Assembly (NCBI GenBank): GCA_031276585.1
Contig: JAISMT010000084.1
Location: forward strand, 1 to 5,461
Source of the DNA: Bifidobacteriaceae bacterium
Lineage (GTDB): Bacteria; Actinomycetota; Actinomycetes; Actinomycetales; WQXJ01
Length of the DNA: 5,461 nt
Reading direction: 5' to 3'
The notes under the pieces were generated by a model. It saw nothing but the letters and a program-made list of their open reading frames with translations. It was not told the DNA's origin and did no database searches. A program made the translations under genes and the position numbers. Below are positions 1-5,461 of the stretch, piece by piece; the stretch's first letter is position 1; every line of letters starts with the position of its first letter.

Positions 1-416
1 TGGGTTACCACTATCCGGTCTCCAGGCAGCACCGCAAAACGCCGCCCCGGTCCGTCACCCCGTCCCCCCGAGGCTGCGCTCAAAGCCGAAGTAAGCAGAT
101 TGATGGAACCAGTAGTACCGGAGGTAAACACCAGCTCCTGGGTTTGGGCACCCACAAAAGCCGCAATCTGAGCACGGGCCGCTTCAAAAGCTTCGGTGGC
201 TTCAGCGGCTAACTGATGGGCACCCCGGTGAACGGCGGCCCGGTGGCGCATAGTGAAATCCGCCATGGCTTCTAAAACCACTTGCGGTGATTGCGTAGTG
301 GCGCCCGAATCTAAGTACACCAGGGGACGCTCATCCGCTAGGCGCCGGTTTAGTACTGGAAAATCAGCCCGGATCGCTTCTAGTTCGGATTCAGACAGCG
401 CTAAGGAACCGGTCAT
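1..416 (-). CDS. sufS: SufS-type cysteine desulfurase, N-terminal part (cut by window edge)
   Basis: PLP-dependent cysteine desulfurase of the SUF system, which converts L-cysteine to L-alanine and passes the persulfide sulfur on to the assembly machinery in the cytosol. I translated 138 codons without a stop up to the left edge. Family marks are the N-terminal ADFPVLNR (residues 17-24), YLDSGATTQSPQ (34-45), VHRGAHQLAAEATEAFEAAR (62-81) and FTSGTTGSIN (97-106), the last being the loop that contacts the PLP phosphate. The PLP lysine and the catalytic cysteine lie beyond the window, so activity cannot be judged. A Gly/Arg-rich stretch (116-127) before the LPGDRIVVT strand is longer than in E. 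coli SufS; I know similar insertions from actinobacteria. The ATG at 416 is chosen because GGAGG (430-426) sits nine bases upstream and the frame begins with a typical SufS N-terminus. The start lies inside sufC (26-bp overlap), implying coupled translation. A sufU gene often follows in actinobacteria but is out of view. Confidence 0.95.
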   Translation of the reverse strand, partial: MTGSLALSESELEAIRADFPVLNRRLADERPLVYLDSGATTQSPQVVLEAMADFTMRHRAAVHRGAHQLAAEATEAFEAARAQIAAFVGAQTQELVFTSGTTGSINLLTSALSAASGGRGDGPGRRFAVLPGDRIVVT

Positions 417-1146
417 AGCCTTCAGCCTCCAAGCGGTCCGCCAGGTCCGGACCGCCTTCTTCCGCCACGCGACCCGCCACAAACACGTGTACATAATCCG
501 GTTTGATGTAATCCAAAATACGGGTGTAGTGCGTAATCAACATGACACCCACATCGGTATTGGCTTTGGCTCGGTTCACGCCTTCGGAAACAATCCGGAG
601 AGCATCCACATCCAAGCCGGAATCGGTCTCATCCAAGATGGCGATCCGCGGTTTAAGTAGCTCCATTTGCAAAATCTCGTGGCGTTTTTTCTCCCCTCCG
701 GAAAAGCCCTCGTTGACGGAACGTTCCGAAAATTCGCGGCTAAACCGGAGAGCGTCCATAGCGGTGCCAACTTCTTTCACCCAGGCCCGCAGCGGCGGAG
801 CTTCCCCGGCTACAGCAGTCTTGGCGGTACGCAAAAAGTTGGCCACCGTAACTCCAGGTACTTCCACTGGGTATTGCATGGCCAGAAACAGCCCGGCCCG
901 GGCCCTTTGGTCTACCGGCAGAGCCAGTAGGTCTTCCCCATCAAGGGTGGCGGTACCCCCCGTGACTTGGTATTTGGGGTGTCCCGCCAGGGAATAGGCC
1001 AGGGTGGATTTACCGGATCCGTTGGGACCCATGATGGCGTGGGTTTCACCGGAACGCACCGTCAAATCCACACCTTTGAGAATCGGTTTTTCCCCTTCCG
1101 GGGTTTCTACGCTGACGTGCAGGTCACGTATTTCAAGCACCGCCAT
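391..1146 (-). CDS. sufC: SufC, ATPase of the SufBCD Fe-S assembly complex
   Basis: ABC-type ATPase of the cytosolic SufBC2D scaffold complex; ATP binding and hydrolysis by the SufC pair drives the shape change needed for iron-sulfur cluster assembly. It is not a transporter subunit despite its ABC fold. Visible motifs in the 251-residue protein are Walker A GPNGSGKST (40-48), Q-loop AMQYP (89-93), signature FSGGEKKR (148-155), Walker B IAILDETDSGLD (168-179) with catalytic Glu173, and the H-loop in ITHY (His206). The LDETDSGLD form and the RHEIL run after the signature are typical of SufC rather than of import or export ABC proteins. Length matches the usual ~250 residues, and nothing is missing. 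The ATG at 1146 directly follows the TAA of the Rieske gene (no gap), with AGGAGG ten bases upstream inside that gene's end. The 3' end overlaps the start of sufS by 26 bp. Confidence 0.98.
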   Translation of the reverse strand: MAVLEIRDLHVSVETPEGEKPILKGVDLTVRSGETHAIMGPNGSGKSTLAYSLAGHPKYQVTGGTATLDGEDLLALPVDQRARAGLFLAMQYPVEVPGVTVANFLRTAKTAVAGEAPPLRAWVKEVGTAMDALRFSREFSERSVNEGFSGGEKKRHEILQMELLKPRIAILDETDSGLDVDALRIVSEGVNRAKANTDVGVMLITHYTRILDYIKPDYVHVFVAGRVAEEGGPDLADRLEAEGYDRFLSAV

Positions 1147-1521
1147 TTAGTTTTCGCCTCCTAGCTCGATTACTACCTGCCCGTCCTGGATAGACACGGG
1201 ATAGGTGGGTACAGGTACGTTGGCCGGCAAGTTTTCAGGTACACCGGTGCCGAGGTCAAAGCGGGAACCGTGGCCCCAACACTCTAGAGTGCAGCCCTCA
1301 AATTCGCCTTCCGATAACAGCACCGGCCCGTGGGAGCAAACGTCCGCCATGGCATACCAGGTGTCGTCAAGGGTGTGGGCCACCACTATGGCGGTAGTCC
1401 CGGGGGGGCCTTGCTCTTGGGCTTCCCCAATCACCTCCGGCGGTTCCCCCAAGCGCACTTGGACGGACTTTAGTTCGCCGGGACCAATGCGATCAGCGGG
1501 GGCTATCACTACTGCTGTCAT
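1147..1521 (-). CDS. Rieske-type [2Fe-2S] ferredoxin within the suf operon
   Basis: Small soluble Rieske protein of 124 residues, resembling the ferredoxin components of non-heme iron oxygenases. The cluster-binding pattern is complete: Cys62-Ser-His64 and Cys81-Trp-Gly-His84, separated by 16 residues, giving the two-Cys/two-His ligation of a Rieske [2Fe-2S] centre. The flanking HGSRFDLGTG (84-93) and the later PVPTYPV (103-109) are typical of the fold. An extra cysteine, Cys77, precedes the second ligand pair. No signal peptide or membrane segment is visible, so it should be cytosolic. Automated annotation often labels this protein a dioxygenase ferredoxin subunit, but no oxygenase gene is nearby. 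Its place between sufD and sufC points instead to electron delivery for cluster assembly or repair, which is an inference. The ATG overlaps the sufD TGA as ATGA (4 bp), and AAGGAG lies seven bases upstream. Confidence 0.93.
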   Translation of the reverse strand: MTAVVIAPADRIGPGELKSVQVRLGEPPEVIGEAQEQGPPGTTAIVVAHTLDDTWYAMADVCSHGPVLLSEGEFEGCTLECWGHGSRFDLGTGVPENLPANVPVPTYPVSIQDGQVVIELGGEN

Positions 1522-2678
1522 TCTTCAGCTCCTTGCTGGTTGGGGGTGGTGGGCTCAAGTTTGGCGTCTACTGCTGCCCGCAGTGCTGCTTCAATTTCCG
1601 GCTGCCCAATCCGGCTGATCAGTTCGGTAAAAAAGGCGTGCACCACCATGGAGCGAGCTTGGTCTTCGGGGATACCCCGCGCTTGGAGGTAAAACAGTTG
1701 CTCTTCATCAAACCGGCCTGTAGCTGAGGCATGCCCGGCACCTTCAATCCGGCCGGTTTGGATTTCCAGGTTAGGCACCGAATCCGCTTGAGCCCCCTTG
1801 GTGAGCACCAAGTTGCGGTTTTCTTCATAGGTATCCGTGCCTTCGGCTTGAGCTCGGATCAGTACATCGCCAATCCACACCGAGCGAGCCAACGGCTCCA
1901 GCAGCGCGCCTTTATAAGTCACTCGAGATTGGCAGTGGGGGGCGGCGTGGTCTACAAAAAGTTGCGCCTCGTGGTGTTGGCCGCTGCTGGTCACGTTGAT
2001 ACCTAAGGCTTCAACTTGGGCTCCACTACCAGCCAATTCCAGGTGGGGGGTAACCCGCTGTACGGCCCCACCTAAGGACACCACCACATGCCGGAGCCGC
2101 GCATCTTTACCTACCCGGGCGCGGTGGGAAGCAGCGTGAATGGTACCGGGGTCCCAGTGGTGGACGGCCACCACGGTTACATCAGCACCTTCTTCTAGGA
2201 CTATCTCTACCCCTTGGGTGAGCTCAGCCCGCCCACGGTGTTCCAGAATTACCGTGCCACGGGCGTTAGCTTGGGCCAACACCACCAGGTGGGCCGCACT
2301 GGGTTGGTTTTGGTTGCTGGCGGGAGTATCACGCCCGATGACGCGTACGGACGCCACGGCATCGGCCTGGTTACCATGCAGGGTCACTACGGTAGCGGTT
2401 GGCCAAGCGGCCCAAGCGGCGGCCGCCAGCCGGTCTCCCGGTGGGGGCGCCAACCCTATTGCGGGGTGGTTCCGGCCCACTTGTTCCACGGTGATGGGTG
2501 CACCGGGGCTCAACGTGGTCTCGATTGTCACCTGGCCGGTGAGTTCAGAAGTGAATAGGCGTTGCAGCTCCCCTATAGGGGTAAAGCGCCATTCTTCTTC
2601 CCGTCCGGTGGGTTGGCCAAACTGGTCGGGGTCAAAGCTAGCCAGCCGGGTCCCACGGCTTTGGGTGGAAATCCCCAT
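1518..2678 (-). CDS. sufD: SufD, scaffold partner of SufB
   Basis: SufD pairs with SufB and, with two SufC subunits, forms the SufBC2D scaffold; it is linked to iron acquisition for the nascent cluster. The 386-residue product has the SufD-specific N-terminal PTGREEEWRFTP (23-34), a long beta-helix-like core rich in hydrophobic/acidic repeats, and the C-terminal NLEIQTG (303-309) and FDEEQLFYLQARG (323-335) blocks shared with SufB. His316 (in GHASATG) aligns with E. coli SufD His360, a residue implicated in cluster formation. The cysteine two residues before it in E. coli is alanine here, as I remember for actinobacterial SufD. Start choice: the reading frame is open to a TTG at 2711, but that codon lies inside sufB with no Shine-Dalgarno. 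The ATG at 2678 begins one base after the sufB stop and gives a usual N-terminus. Its own ribosome site is weak (GGTGGG at five bases, GGAAGGA at thirteen), so translation probably depends on termination of sufB. Confidence 0.96.
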   Translation of the reverse strand: MGISTQSRGTRLASFDPDQFGQPTGREEEWRFTPIGELQRLFTSELTGQVTIETTLSPGAPITVEQVGRNHPAIGLAPPPGDRLAAAAWAAWPTATVVTLHGNQADAVASVRVIGRDTPASNQNQPSAAHLVVLAQANARGTVILEHRGRAELTQGVEIVLEEGADVTVVAVHHWDPGTIHAASHRARVGKDARLRHVVVSLGGAVQRVTPHLELAGSGAQVEALGINVTSSGQHHEAQLFVDHAAPHCQSRVTYKGALLEPLARSVWIGDVLIRAQAEGTDTYEENRNLVLTKGAQADSVPNLEIQTGRIEGAGHASATGRFDEEQLFYLQARGIPEDQARSMVVHAFFTELISRIGQPEIEAALRAAVDAKLEPTTPNQQGAEE

Positions 2679-2679
2679 T

Positions 2680-4116
2680 TCAGCCCACCGATCCTTCCAT
2701 TTGCAGCTCAATCAGCCGGTTCAGTTCTAGGGCGTATTCCATGGGTAGTTCCCGGGCAATGGGTTCCACAAAGCCACGCACAATCATGGCCATAGCCTCG
2801 GCCTCGGGCATGCCCCGGGACATGAGGTAAAACAGTTGATCCTCGGAGACTTTCGAGACGGTGGCCTCGTGTCCCATGGTGACATCGTCTTCCCGGACAT
2901 CCACGTAGGGGTAGGTGTCGGTGCGGGAAATATCGTCTACCAGCAGGGCGTCGCAGATCACGGAAGATTTGGAGCGTTCCGCCCCCGGTTGAATGTGGAT
3001 CAAACCCCGGTAGGAGGTGCGCCCACCGCCCCGGGAAATGGATTTTGAAACTATAGAACTGGAAGTGTTGGGGGCATCGTGCACCATTTTGGCCCCGGTG
3101 TCTTGGTGTTGTCCCTCACCAGCAAAAGCAATGGAGAGGGTCTCGCCCCGGGCGTGGGGACCAGCTAGGACACAGGCCGGGTATTTCATGGACACTTTGG
3201 AACCGATGTTGCCGTCCACCCATTCCATTACGCCCCCTTCTTCGACTCGGGTGCGTTTGGTGACCAGGTTATACACGTTGGTGGACCAGTTTTGGATGGT
3301 GGTGTAACGCACTCGTGCGTTTTTGCCCACGATGATTTCCACCACCGCAGCATGTAGGGAATCGCTTTGGTAGATGGGAGCGGTACAGCCTTCTACGTAG
3401 TGCACGTAAGAGCCCTCGTCCGCAATGATCAGTGTGCGTTCAAATTGGCCCATGTTTTCCGTGTTGATGCGGAAATAGGCTTGCAGCGGGATTTCTACCC
3501 GCACTCCGGGCGGCACGTAGATAAACGAGCCGCCGGACCAAACCGCCGTGTTGAGGGCCGCGAATTTGTTGTCTCCGGCGGGCACAATGGTGCCGAAATA
3601 GCGGCGGAACACTTCCGGATGTTCTTTGAGGCCGGAGTCAGTATCTAGGAAGATCACACCTTGAGCTTCTAGGTCTTCCCGGATTTGGTGGTACACCACT
3701 TCAGATTCGTATTGCGCGGCCACCCCCGAGACTAGCCGTTGCTTTTCTGCTTCCGGAATCCCCAGACGGTCGTAGGTCCGTTTGATGTCTTCCGGTAGCG
3801 CTTCCCAGGTAGTAGCGGGGCGGTCCACTGGCCGTACGTAGTATTTGATCGCGTCAAAATCAATCTCTGTCAGATCCGCACCCCAGAGCGGCAGCGGTTT
3901 TTTCCCGAACAGGTCTAAAGCTTTGAGCCGGGTTGCCAGCATCCATTCTGGTTCCGCTTTGATTTGGGAGATCTGCTCCACCACTTGACGGGTGAGTCCC
4001 CGTTGGGCGGATTTACCAGCAGCATCCGAATCATGCCAACCGTATTGGTAGTGGCCAATGGAGGCGATAGCCTCCGCTTGGTCCAGTTGTCCGGTACCAG
4101 GTGCGGGCGCGCTCAT
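2680..4116 (-). CDS. sufB: SufB, Fe-S cluster scaffold protein
   Basis: Core scaffold of the SUF system, on which the [Fe-S] cluster is assembled in complex with SufC and SufD. The 478-residue protein is full length for the family. Recognisable blocks are the N-terminal [13 protein letters not shown] (19-31), the conserved [17 protein letters not shown] (159-175), [20 protein letters not shown] (183-202), EGCTAPIY (242-249), [12 protein letters not shown] (273-284), [13 protein letters not shown] (359-371) and [20 protein letters not shown] (416-435). Cys388 in VICDALL aligns with E. coli SufB Cys405, the sulfur acceptor, and Glu417 with E. coli Glu434. No intein interrupts the protein, unlike SufB of Mycobacterium tuberculosis. 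The ATG at 4116 overlaps the sufR TGA as ATGA, and GAAAGGAG lies four bases upstream, a strong ribosome site. The stop is one base before the sufD start. Confidence 0.98.
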   Translation of the reverse strand: MSAPAPGTGQLDQAEAIASIGHYQYGWHDSDAAGKSAQRGLTRQVVEQISQIKAEPEWMLATRLKALDLFGKKPLPLWGADLTEIDFDAIKYYVRPVDRPATTWEALPEDIKRTYDRLGIPEAEKQRLVSGVAAQYESEVVYHQIREDLEAQGVIFLDTDSGLKEHPEVFRRYFGTIVPAGDNKFAALNTAVWSGGSFIYVPPGVRVEIPLQAYFRINTENMGQFERTLIIADEGSYVHYVEGCTAPIYQSDSLHAAVVEIIVGKNARVRYTTIQNWSTNVYNLVTKRTRVEEGGVMEWVDGNIGSKVSMKYPACVLAGPHARGETLSIAFAGEGQHQDTGAKMVHDAPNTSSSIVSKSISRGGGRTSYRGLIHIQPGAERSKSSVICDALLVDDISRTDTYPYVDVREDDVTMGHEATVSKVSEDQLFYLMSRGMPEAEAMAMIVRGFVEPIARELPMEYALELNRLIELQMEGSVG

Positions 4117-4811
4117 TGAACTCCTTTCAGTTCCGTTGATTGGGCCGGTGCCGCCGGATGTAGCTCTAACGCCACCGGCACACAGGTGGTACAGACATGT
4201 TCGCCACCCGCCAAGGTAGCCAGCCGTTGCACGTGTACCCCCAGTAACCGGCCGATGGCGCGGGTTTCCGCTTCACAAAACTCGGGGAACACTTCCGCTA
4301 CCTGGTGGACGGGACAATGCCCTTGGCACAGTTGCAGGGTTAAGCCTTGGGGGCCGGGCCGCACGGTAGCGGCGTAGCCGTCCGCGTTCATGGCCTGGGC
4401 TAATGCTTGGGTACGGTCCGTTAATTCCGGTCCCGCTTGCAGCACCGCTGGGCTGTAGCGTTCCTCCAGCCGTTGGGCCCTTTGGCCCGCAAATCCATCT
4501 ACTGCTTCTGGCCCGGCTGTTTCTTTGAGAAAGCGAATAGCTTCTACCGCCAGGGTGTGGCTTTCTTGTTCTAAAGCCGCGTGAGCGGTGGCAGCGGCCA
4601 CAAAATAACGGGCCGGGCGCCCCCTCCCCCGTTCTCCTGGCGGCAACCGGTGTTCCACAATCAAGCCGTCGCTTTCCAGTTCCCCCAGGTGACGCCGGAT
4701 ACCCGCTGGTGCCAGCTCCAAACCAGCCGCAATCTCGACGGCGGAGATCGGGCCATCGGTCACCACCAGACGCAAGATCTGCGACCGGGTGGCTCCGTCG
4801 GCATCAGACAT
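4113..4811 (-). CDS. sufR: SufR-family Fe-S-sensing transcriptional repressor of the suf operon
   Basis: Winged-helix DNA-binding regulator that, in the family, carries a [4Fe-4S] cluster and represses suf genes until cluster demand rises. From the ATG at 4811 the product is 232 residues. The N-terminal helix-turn-helix spans about residues 7-54 (recognition helix near [16 protein letters not shown], 34-49), followed by a basic wing, [12 protein letters not shown] (59-70). The sensing region carries Cys162, Cys166, Cys179, Cys207 and Cys210. Cys166-x12-Cys179-x27-Cys207, together with [22 protein letters not shown] (179-200), is the pattern I associate with actinobacterial SufR cluster ligands. 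Cys162 and Cys210 appear additional. The start is uncertain: the frame opens at TTG 4823; GTG 4817 lies six bases after AGGAAGGG (4831-4824) and ATG 4811 twelve bases after it, so GTG would give two more residues. It is first in the operon and overlaps sufB by 4 bp, consistent with autoregulation. Confidence 0.94.
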   Translation of the reverse strand: MSDADGATRSQILRLVVTDGPISAVEIAAGLELAPAGIRRHLGELESDGLIVEHRLPPGERGRGRPARYFVAAATAHAALEQESHTLAVEAIRFLKETAGPEAVDGFAGQRAQRLEERYSPAVLQAGPELTDRTQALAQAMNADGYAATVRPGPQGLTLQLCQGHCPVHQVAEVFPEFCEAETRAIGRLLGVHVQRLATLAGGEHVCTTCVPVALELHPAAPAQSTELKGVQ

Positions 4812-4829
4812 CAACACAACCAACCCTTC

Positions 4830-4858
4830 CTACTAAATCTGCAACACGTCTGTGTCAA
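4830..4858 (-). promoter_or_regulatory. Candidate suf operon promoter
   Basis: A perfect -35 consensus TTGACA (4858-4853 on the minus strand) is followed after 17 bases by TAGTAG (4835-4830), which keeps the first two positions and the fifth of the -10 consensus; TTTAGT (4837-4832, 15-base spacing) is an alternative. It lies just upstream of sufR, the first gene of the operon. The -10 box touches the AGGAAGGG ribosome site, so a transcript starting about seven bases downstream would have almost no leader. No experimental start is known to me, and the -10 is weak. Confidence 0.5.
4842..4855. promoter_or_regulatory. Candidate SufR operator between the -35 and -10 boxes
   Basis: The plus strand reads CAAC-ACGTCT-GTGT. 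From memory, SufR of Streptomyces avermitilis binds a 14-bp palindrome of form CAAC-N6-GTTG upstream of its own operon. Here one half is exact and the other matches in two of four positions, with an ACAC/GTGT inverted repeat (4845-4848 and 4852-4855) inside. The site overlaps the end of the -35 element and fills the spacer, an ideal repressor position. Similarity is partial, so this is a candidate only. Confidence 0.35.
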
Positions 4859-4878
4859 AACTCCCCCGATGCTAGCAC

Positions 4879-4892
4879 CAACCGTAGCGTTC
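4879..4892. promoter_or_regulatory. Second SufR-like operator candidate upstream of the -35 box
   Basis: CAAC-CGTAGC-GTTC on the plus strand matches the recalled CAAC-N6-GTTG SufR palindrome in seven of eight fixed positions. It lies about 20 bases upstream of the -35 hexamer of the candidate suf promoter. As sequence it is the better match of the two, but its position is less obvious for direct blocking of RNA polymerase. It could be a true second site, the main site for an unseen promoter, or chance. Confidence 0.35.
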
Positions 4893-4922
4893 CGGCTCGT
4901 TTTTAGCCGCCAGCACTACCTC

Positions 4923-4946
4923 AAGTGGTCTAGATCACTTAAAGTG
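4923..4946. repeat. Cluster of three alternating AAGTG/CACTT elements (inverted repeats)
   Basis: Three copies of the pentamer alternate in direction on the plus strand: AAGTG (4923-4927), CACTT (4936-4940) and AAGTG (4942-4946). The first two frame an 18-base imperfect palindrome centred on CTAG, with eight of nine pairs matched; the last two form an 11-base perfect palindrome around A4941. It lies between the transporter stop and the suf promoter. It could be a protein-binding site or a weak hairpin at the end of the transporter transcript; no T-run follows, so a classic intrinsic terminator is not supported. Confidence 0.55.
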
Positions 4947-4990
4947 TGAAGCTTGGACTTCTAAACCGAATTTGCCTCCGCGGGATGTCA

Positions 4991-5461
4991 CTAGGGCCGC
5001 GGGGAGTGGCCCCGGCGGTAGACCCCACCAGCTACCAAGATGATCAACGCGGCCGCTAAAGCACAGGTCTGAACTAAAGTCATTTCCCGCTGACTGTCCC
5101 CCAAAGCAGAAAGCAACCCCATCACTCCAGCTGAAACTCCAGCTTGCAGCGTCCCAATCAGGGCACTGGCAGCTCCGGCAGCTTCCCCGTGCCGGGACAA
5201 CGCCAAAGCCGAGGCGTTACCGGGCACAAAACCGTTGGCGAACAGCAAGCAACAAATCCCCGGAATCAAAGAAACTAACCCACCCCACTCCAGGTAGGTC
5301 AAAACCAGGCCGGTAGCCGCAAACATCAACTCCACCGGCAACACCCAACGCAACAAAGTCTCCGGTTTGAACCGATGCACCACCGAGGCGTTGGTGTGGG
5401 CACCCGCCACCATGAACAGCCCACCTACAGCGAATACAATTGAACACGCTACCGGCCCTTG
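4991..5461 (-). CDS. MFS transporter, Bcr/CflA drug-efflux type, C-terminal part (5' end outside window)
   Basis: C-terminal 156 residues of a proton-coupled efflux transporter of the major facilitator superfamily, likely in the cytoplasmic membrane. The frame stays open from the TAG at 4991 to the right edge, so the start is not in view; an internal ATG at 5413 is not a credible start because the codons upstream of it (VACSIVFAVGGLF) form part of a membrane helix. About five hydrophobic segments are visible (near 3-22, 36-57, 60-82, 96-117 and 128-147 of the visible part). The family is suggested by GNASALALSRHGEAAGAASA (80-99), which resembles the NATALALSRHG..AGSASAL region of Bcr/CflA-type (DHA1) proteins, and by HTN (22-24), matching the usual N-A at that helix end. 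The substrate cannot be told. It lies 179 bases upstream of sufR on the same strand; no strong terminator separates them, but a separate suf promoter is likely. Confidence 0.85.
   Translation of the reverse strand, partial: QGPVACSIVFAVGGLFMVAGAHTNASVVHRFKPETLLRWVLPVELMFAATGLVLTYLEWGGLVSLIPGICCLLFANGFVPGNASALALSRHGEAAGAASALIGTLQAGVSAGVMGLLSALGDSQREMTLVQTCALAAALIILVAGGVYRRGHSPRP

Noticed and set aside
253..997. Plus-strand open frames opposite sufS and sufC (253-660, 542-997)
   Set aside because: They lie antisense to well conserved coding sequence and their translations look like no known family; treated as shadows.
2140..2730. Long plus-strand open frame (196 codons) opposite sufD
   Set aside because: It is antisense to a clearly conserved gene, shows no recognisable domain, has low-complexity Ser/Arg/Pro-rich composition typical of the shadow frame of GC-rich DNA, and has no convincing ribosome site.
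3370..3400. Possible intein insertion in SufB near EGCTAPIY, as in Mycobacterium tuberculosis
   Set aside because: The protein reads straight through this site with normal family length and no splicing-domain motifs.
4893..4909. CGGCT / AGCCG inverted repeat with a T-rich centre as a terminator for the transporter gene
   Set aside because: The stem is only five pairs, the T/A run sits in the loop rather than after the stem, and no U-tract follows on either strand.
4581..4949. Plus-strand open frame running from inside sufR across the intergenic region
   Set aside because: Most of it is antisense to the sufR N-terminus, the translation has no family features, and the intergenic part is better explained by promoter and operator elements.
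4994..5012. GGGCC/GGCCC inverted repeat at the transporter 3' end as a terminator
   Set aside because: It lies inside the last codons of the gene, the arms are short in a GC-rich context, and no T-run follows on the minus strand.
4991..5413. Complete small membrane protein starting at the ATG at 5413
   Set aside because: The frame is open to the window edge and the residues before that ATG continue a membrane helix, so this is the tail of a larger transporter.

Overview
The window is almost wholly filled by one minus-strand gene cluster, the SUF iron-sulfur cluster assembly operon of an actinobacterium. In transcription order (right to left) it runs: sufR (DeoR/ArsR-like winged-helix repressor), sufB, sufD, a Rieske-type ferredoxin, sufC, and the first 138 codons of sufS, which is cut by the left edge. 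This gene order, with a Rieske ferredoxin between sufD and sufC, is the arrangement I know from Actinobacteria. The protein sequences (for example the SufC signature FSGGEKKRHEIL and the SufD C-terminus GHASATGRFDEEQLFYLQARG) also fit that phylum. Base composition looks moderately GC-rich, roughly 55-60% by eye, with TTA and CTA codons used freely. That is lower than Streptomyces or Mycobacterium and would suit a host-associated actinomycete such as an Actinomycetaceae member; that placement is a weak inference.

Layout: 1-416 sufS (partial), 391-1146 sufC, 1147-1521 Rieske ferredoxin, 1518-2678 sufD, 2680-4116 sufB, 4113-4811 sufR, 4812-4990 intergenic control region, 4991-5461 the C-terminal part of an MFS drug-efflux-type transporter (Bcr/CflA-like) whose start lies beyond the right edge. 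All genes are on the minus strand. No gap exceeds about 180 bases, and I see no convincing plus-strand gene, RNA gene, mobile element or CRISPR array.

How the genes work together: SufS takes sulfur from cysteine, the SufBC2D complex (with SufC as ATPase) builds the Fe-S cluster on the scaffold, and SufR, which probably senses its own cluster through C-terminal cysteines, represses the operon when supply is sufficient. The Rieske protein is a plausible electron carrier for assembly or repair, but its role is not shown by the sequence. The genes are tightly packed: 4-bp ATGA overlaps at sufR/sufB and sufD/Rieske, one base between sufB and sufD, zero between Rieske and sufC, and a 26-bp overlap of sufC and sufS. 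This suggests one transcript with translational coupling.

I found no undescribed system. The parts most worth a second look are in the 179-base control region: a -35/-10 pair close to the sufR start, a candidate SufR operator lying between those boxes, a second similar half-site pair upstream, and a cluster of alternating AAGTG/CACTT elements. The cysteine-rich C-terminus of SufR also deserves a check.
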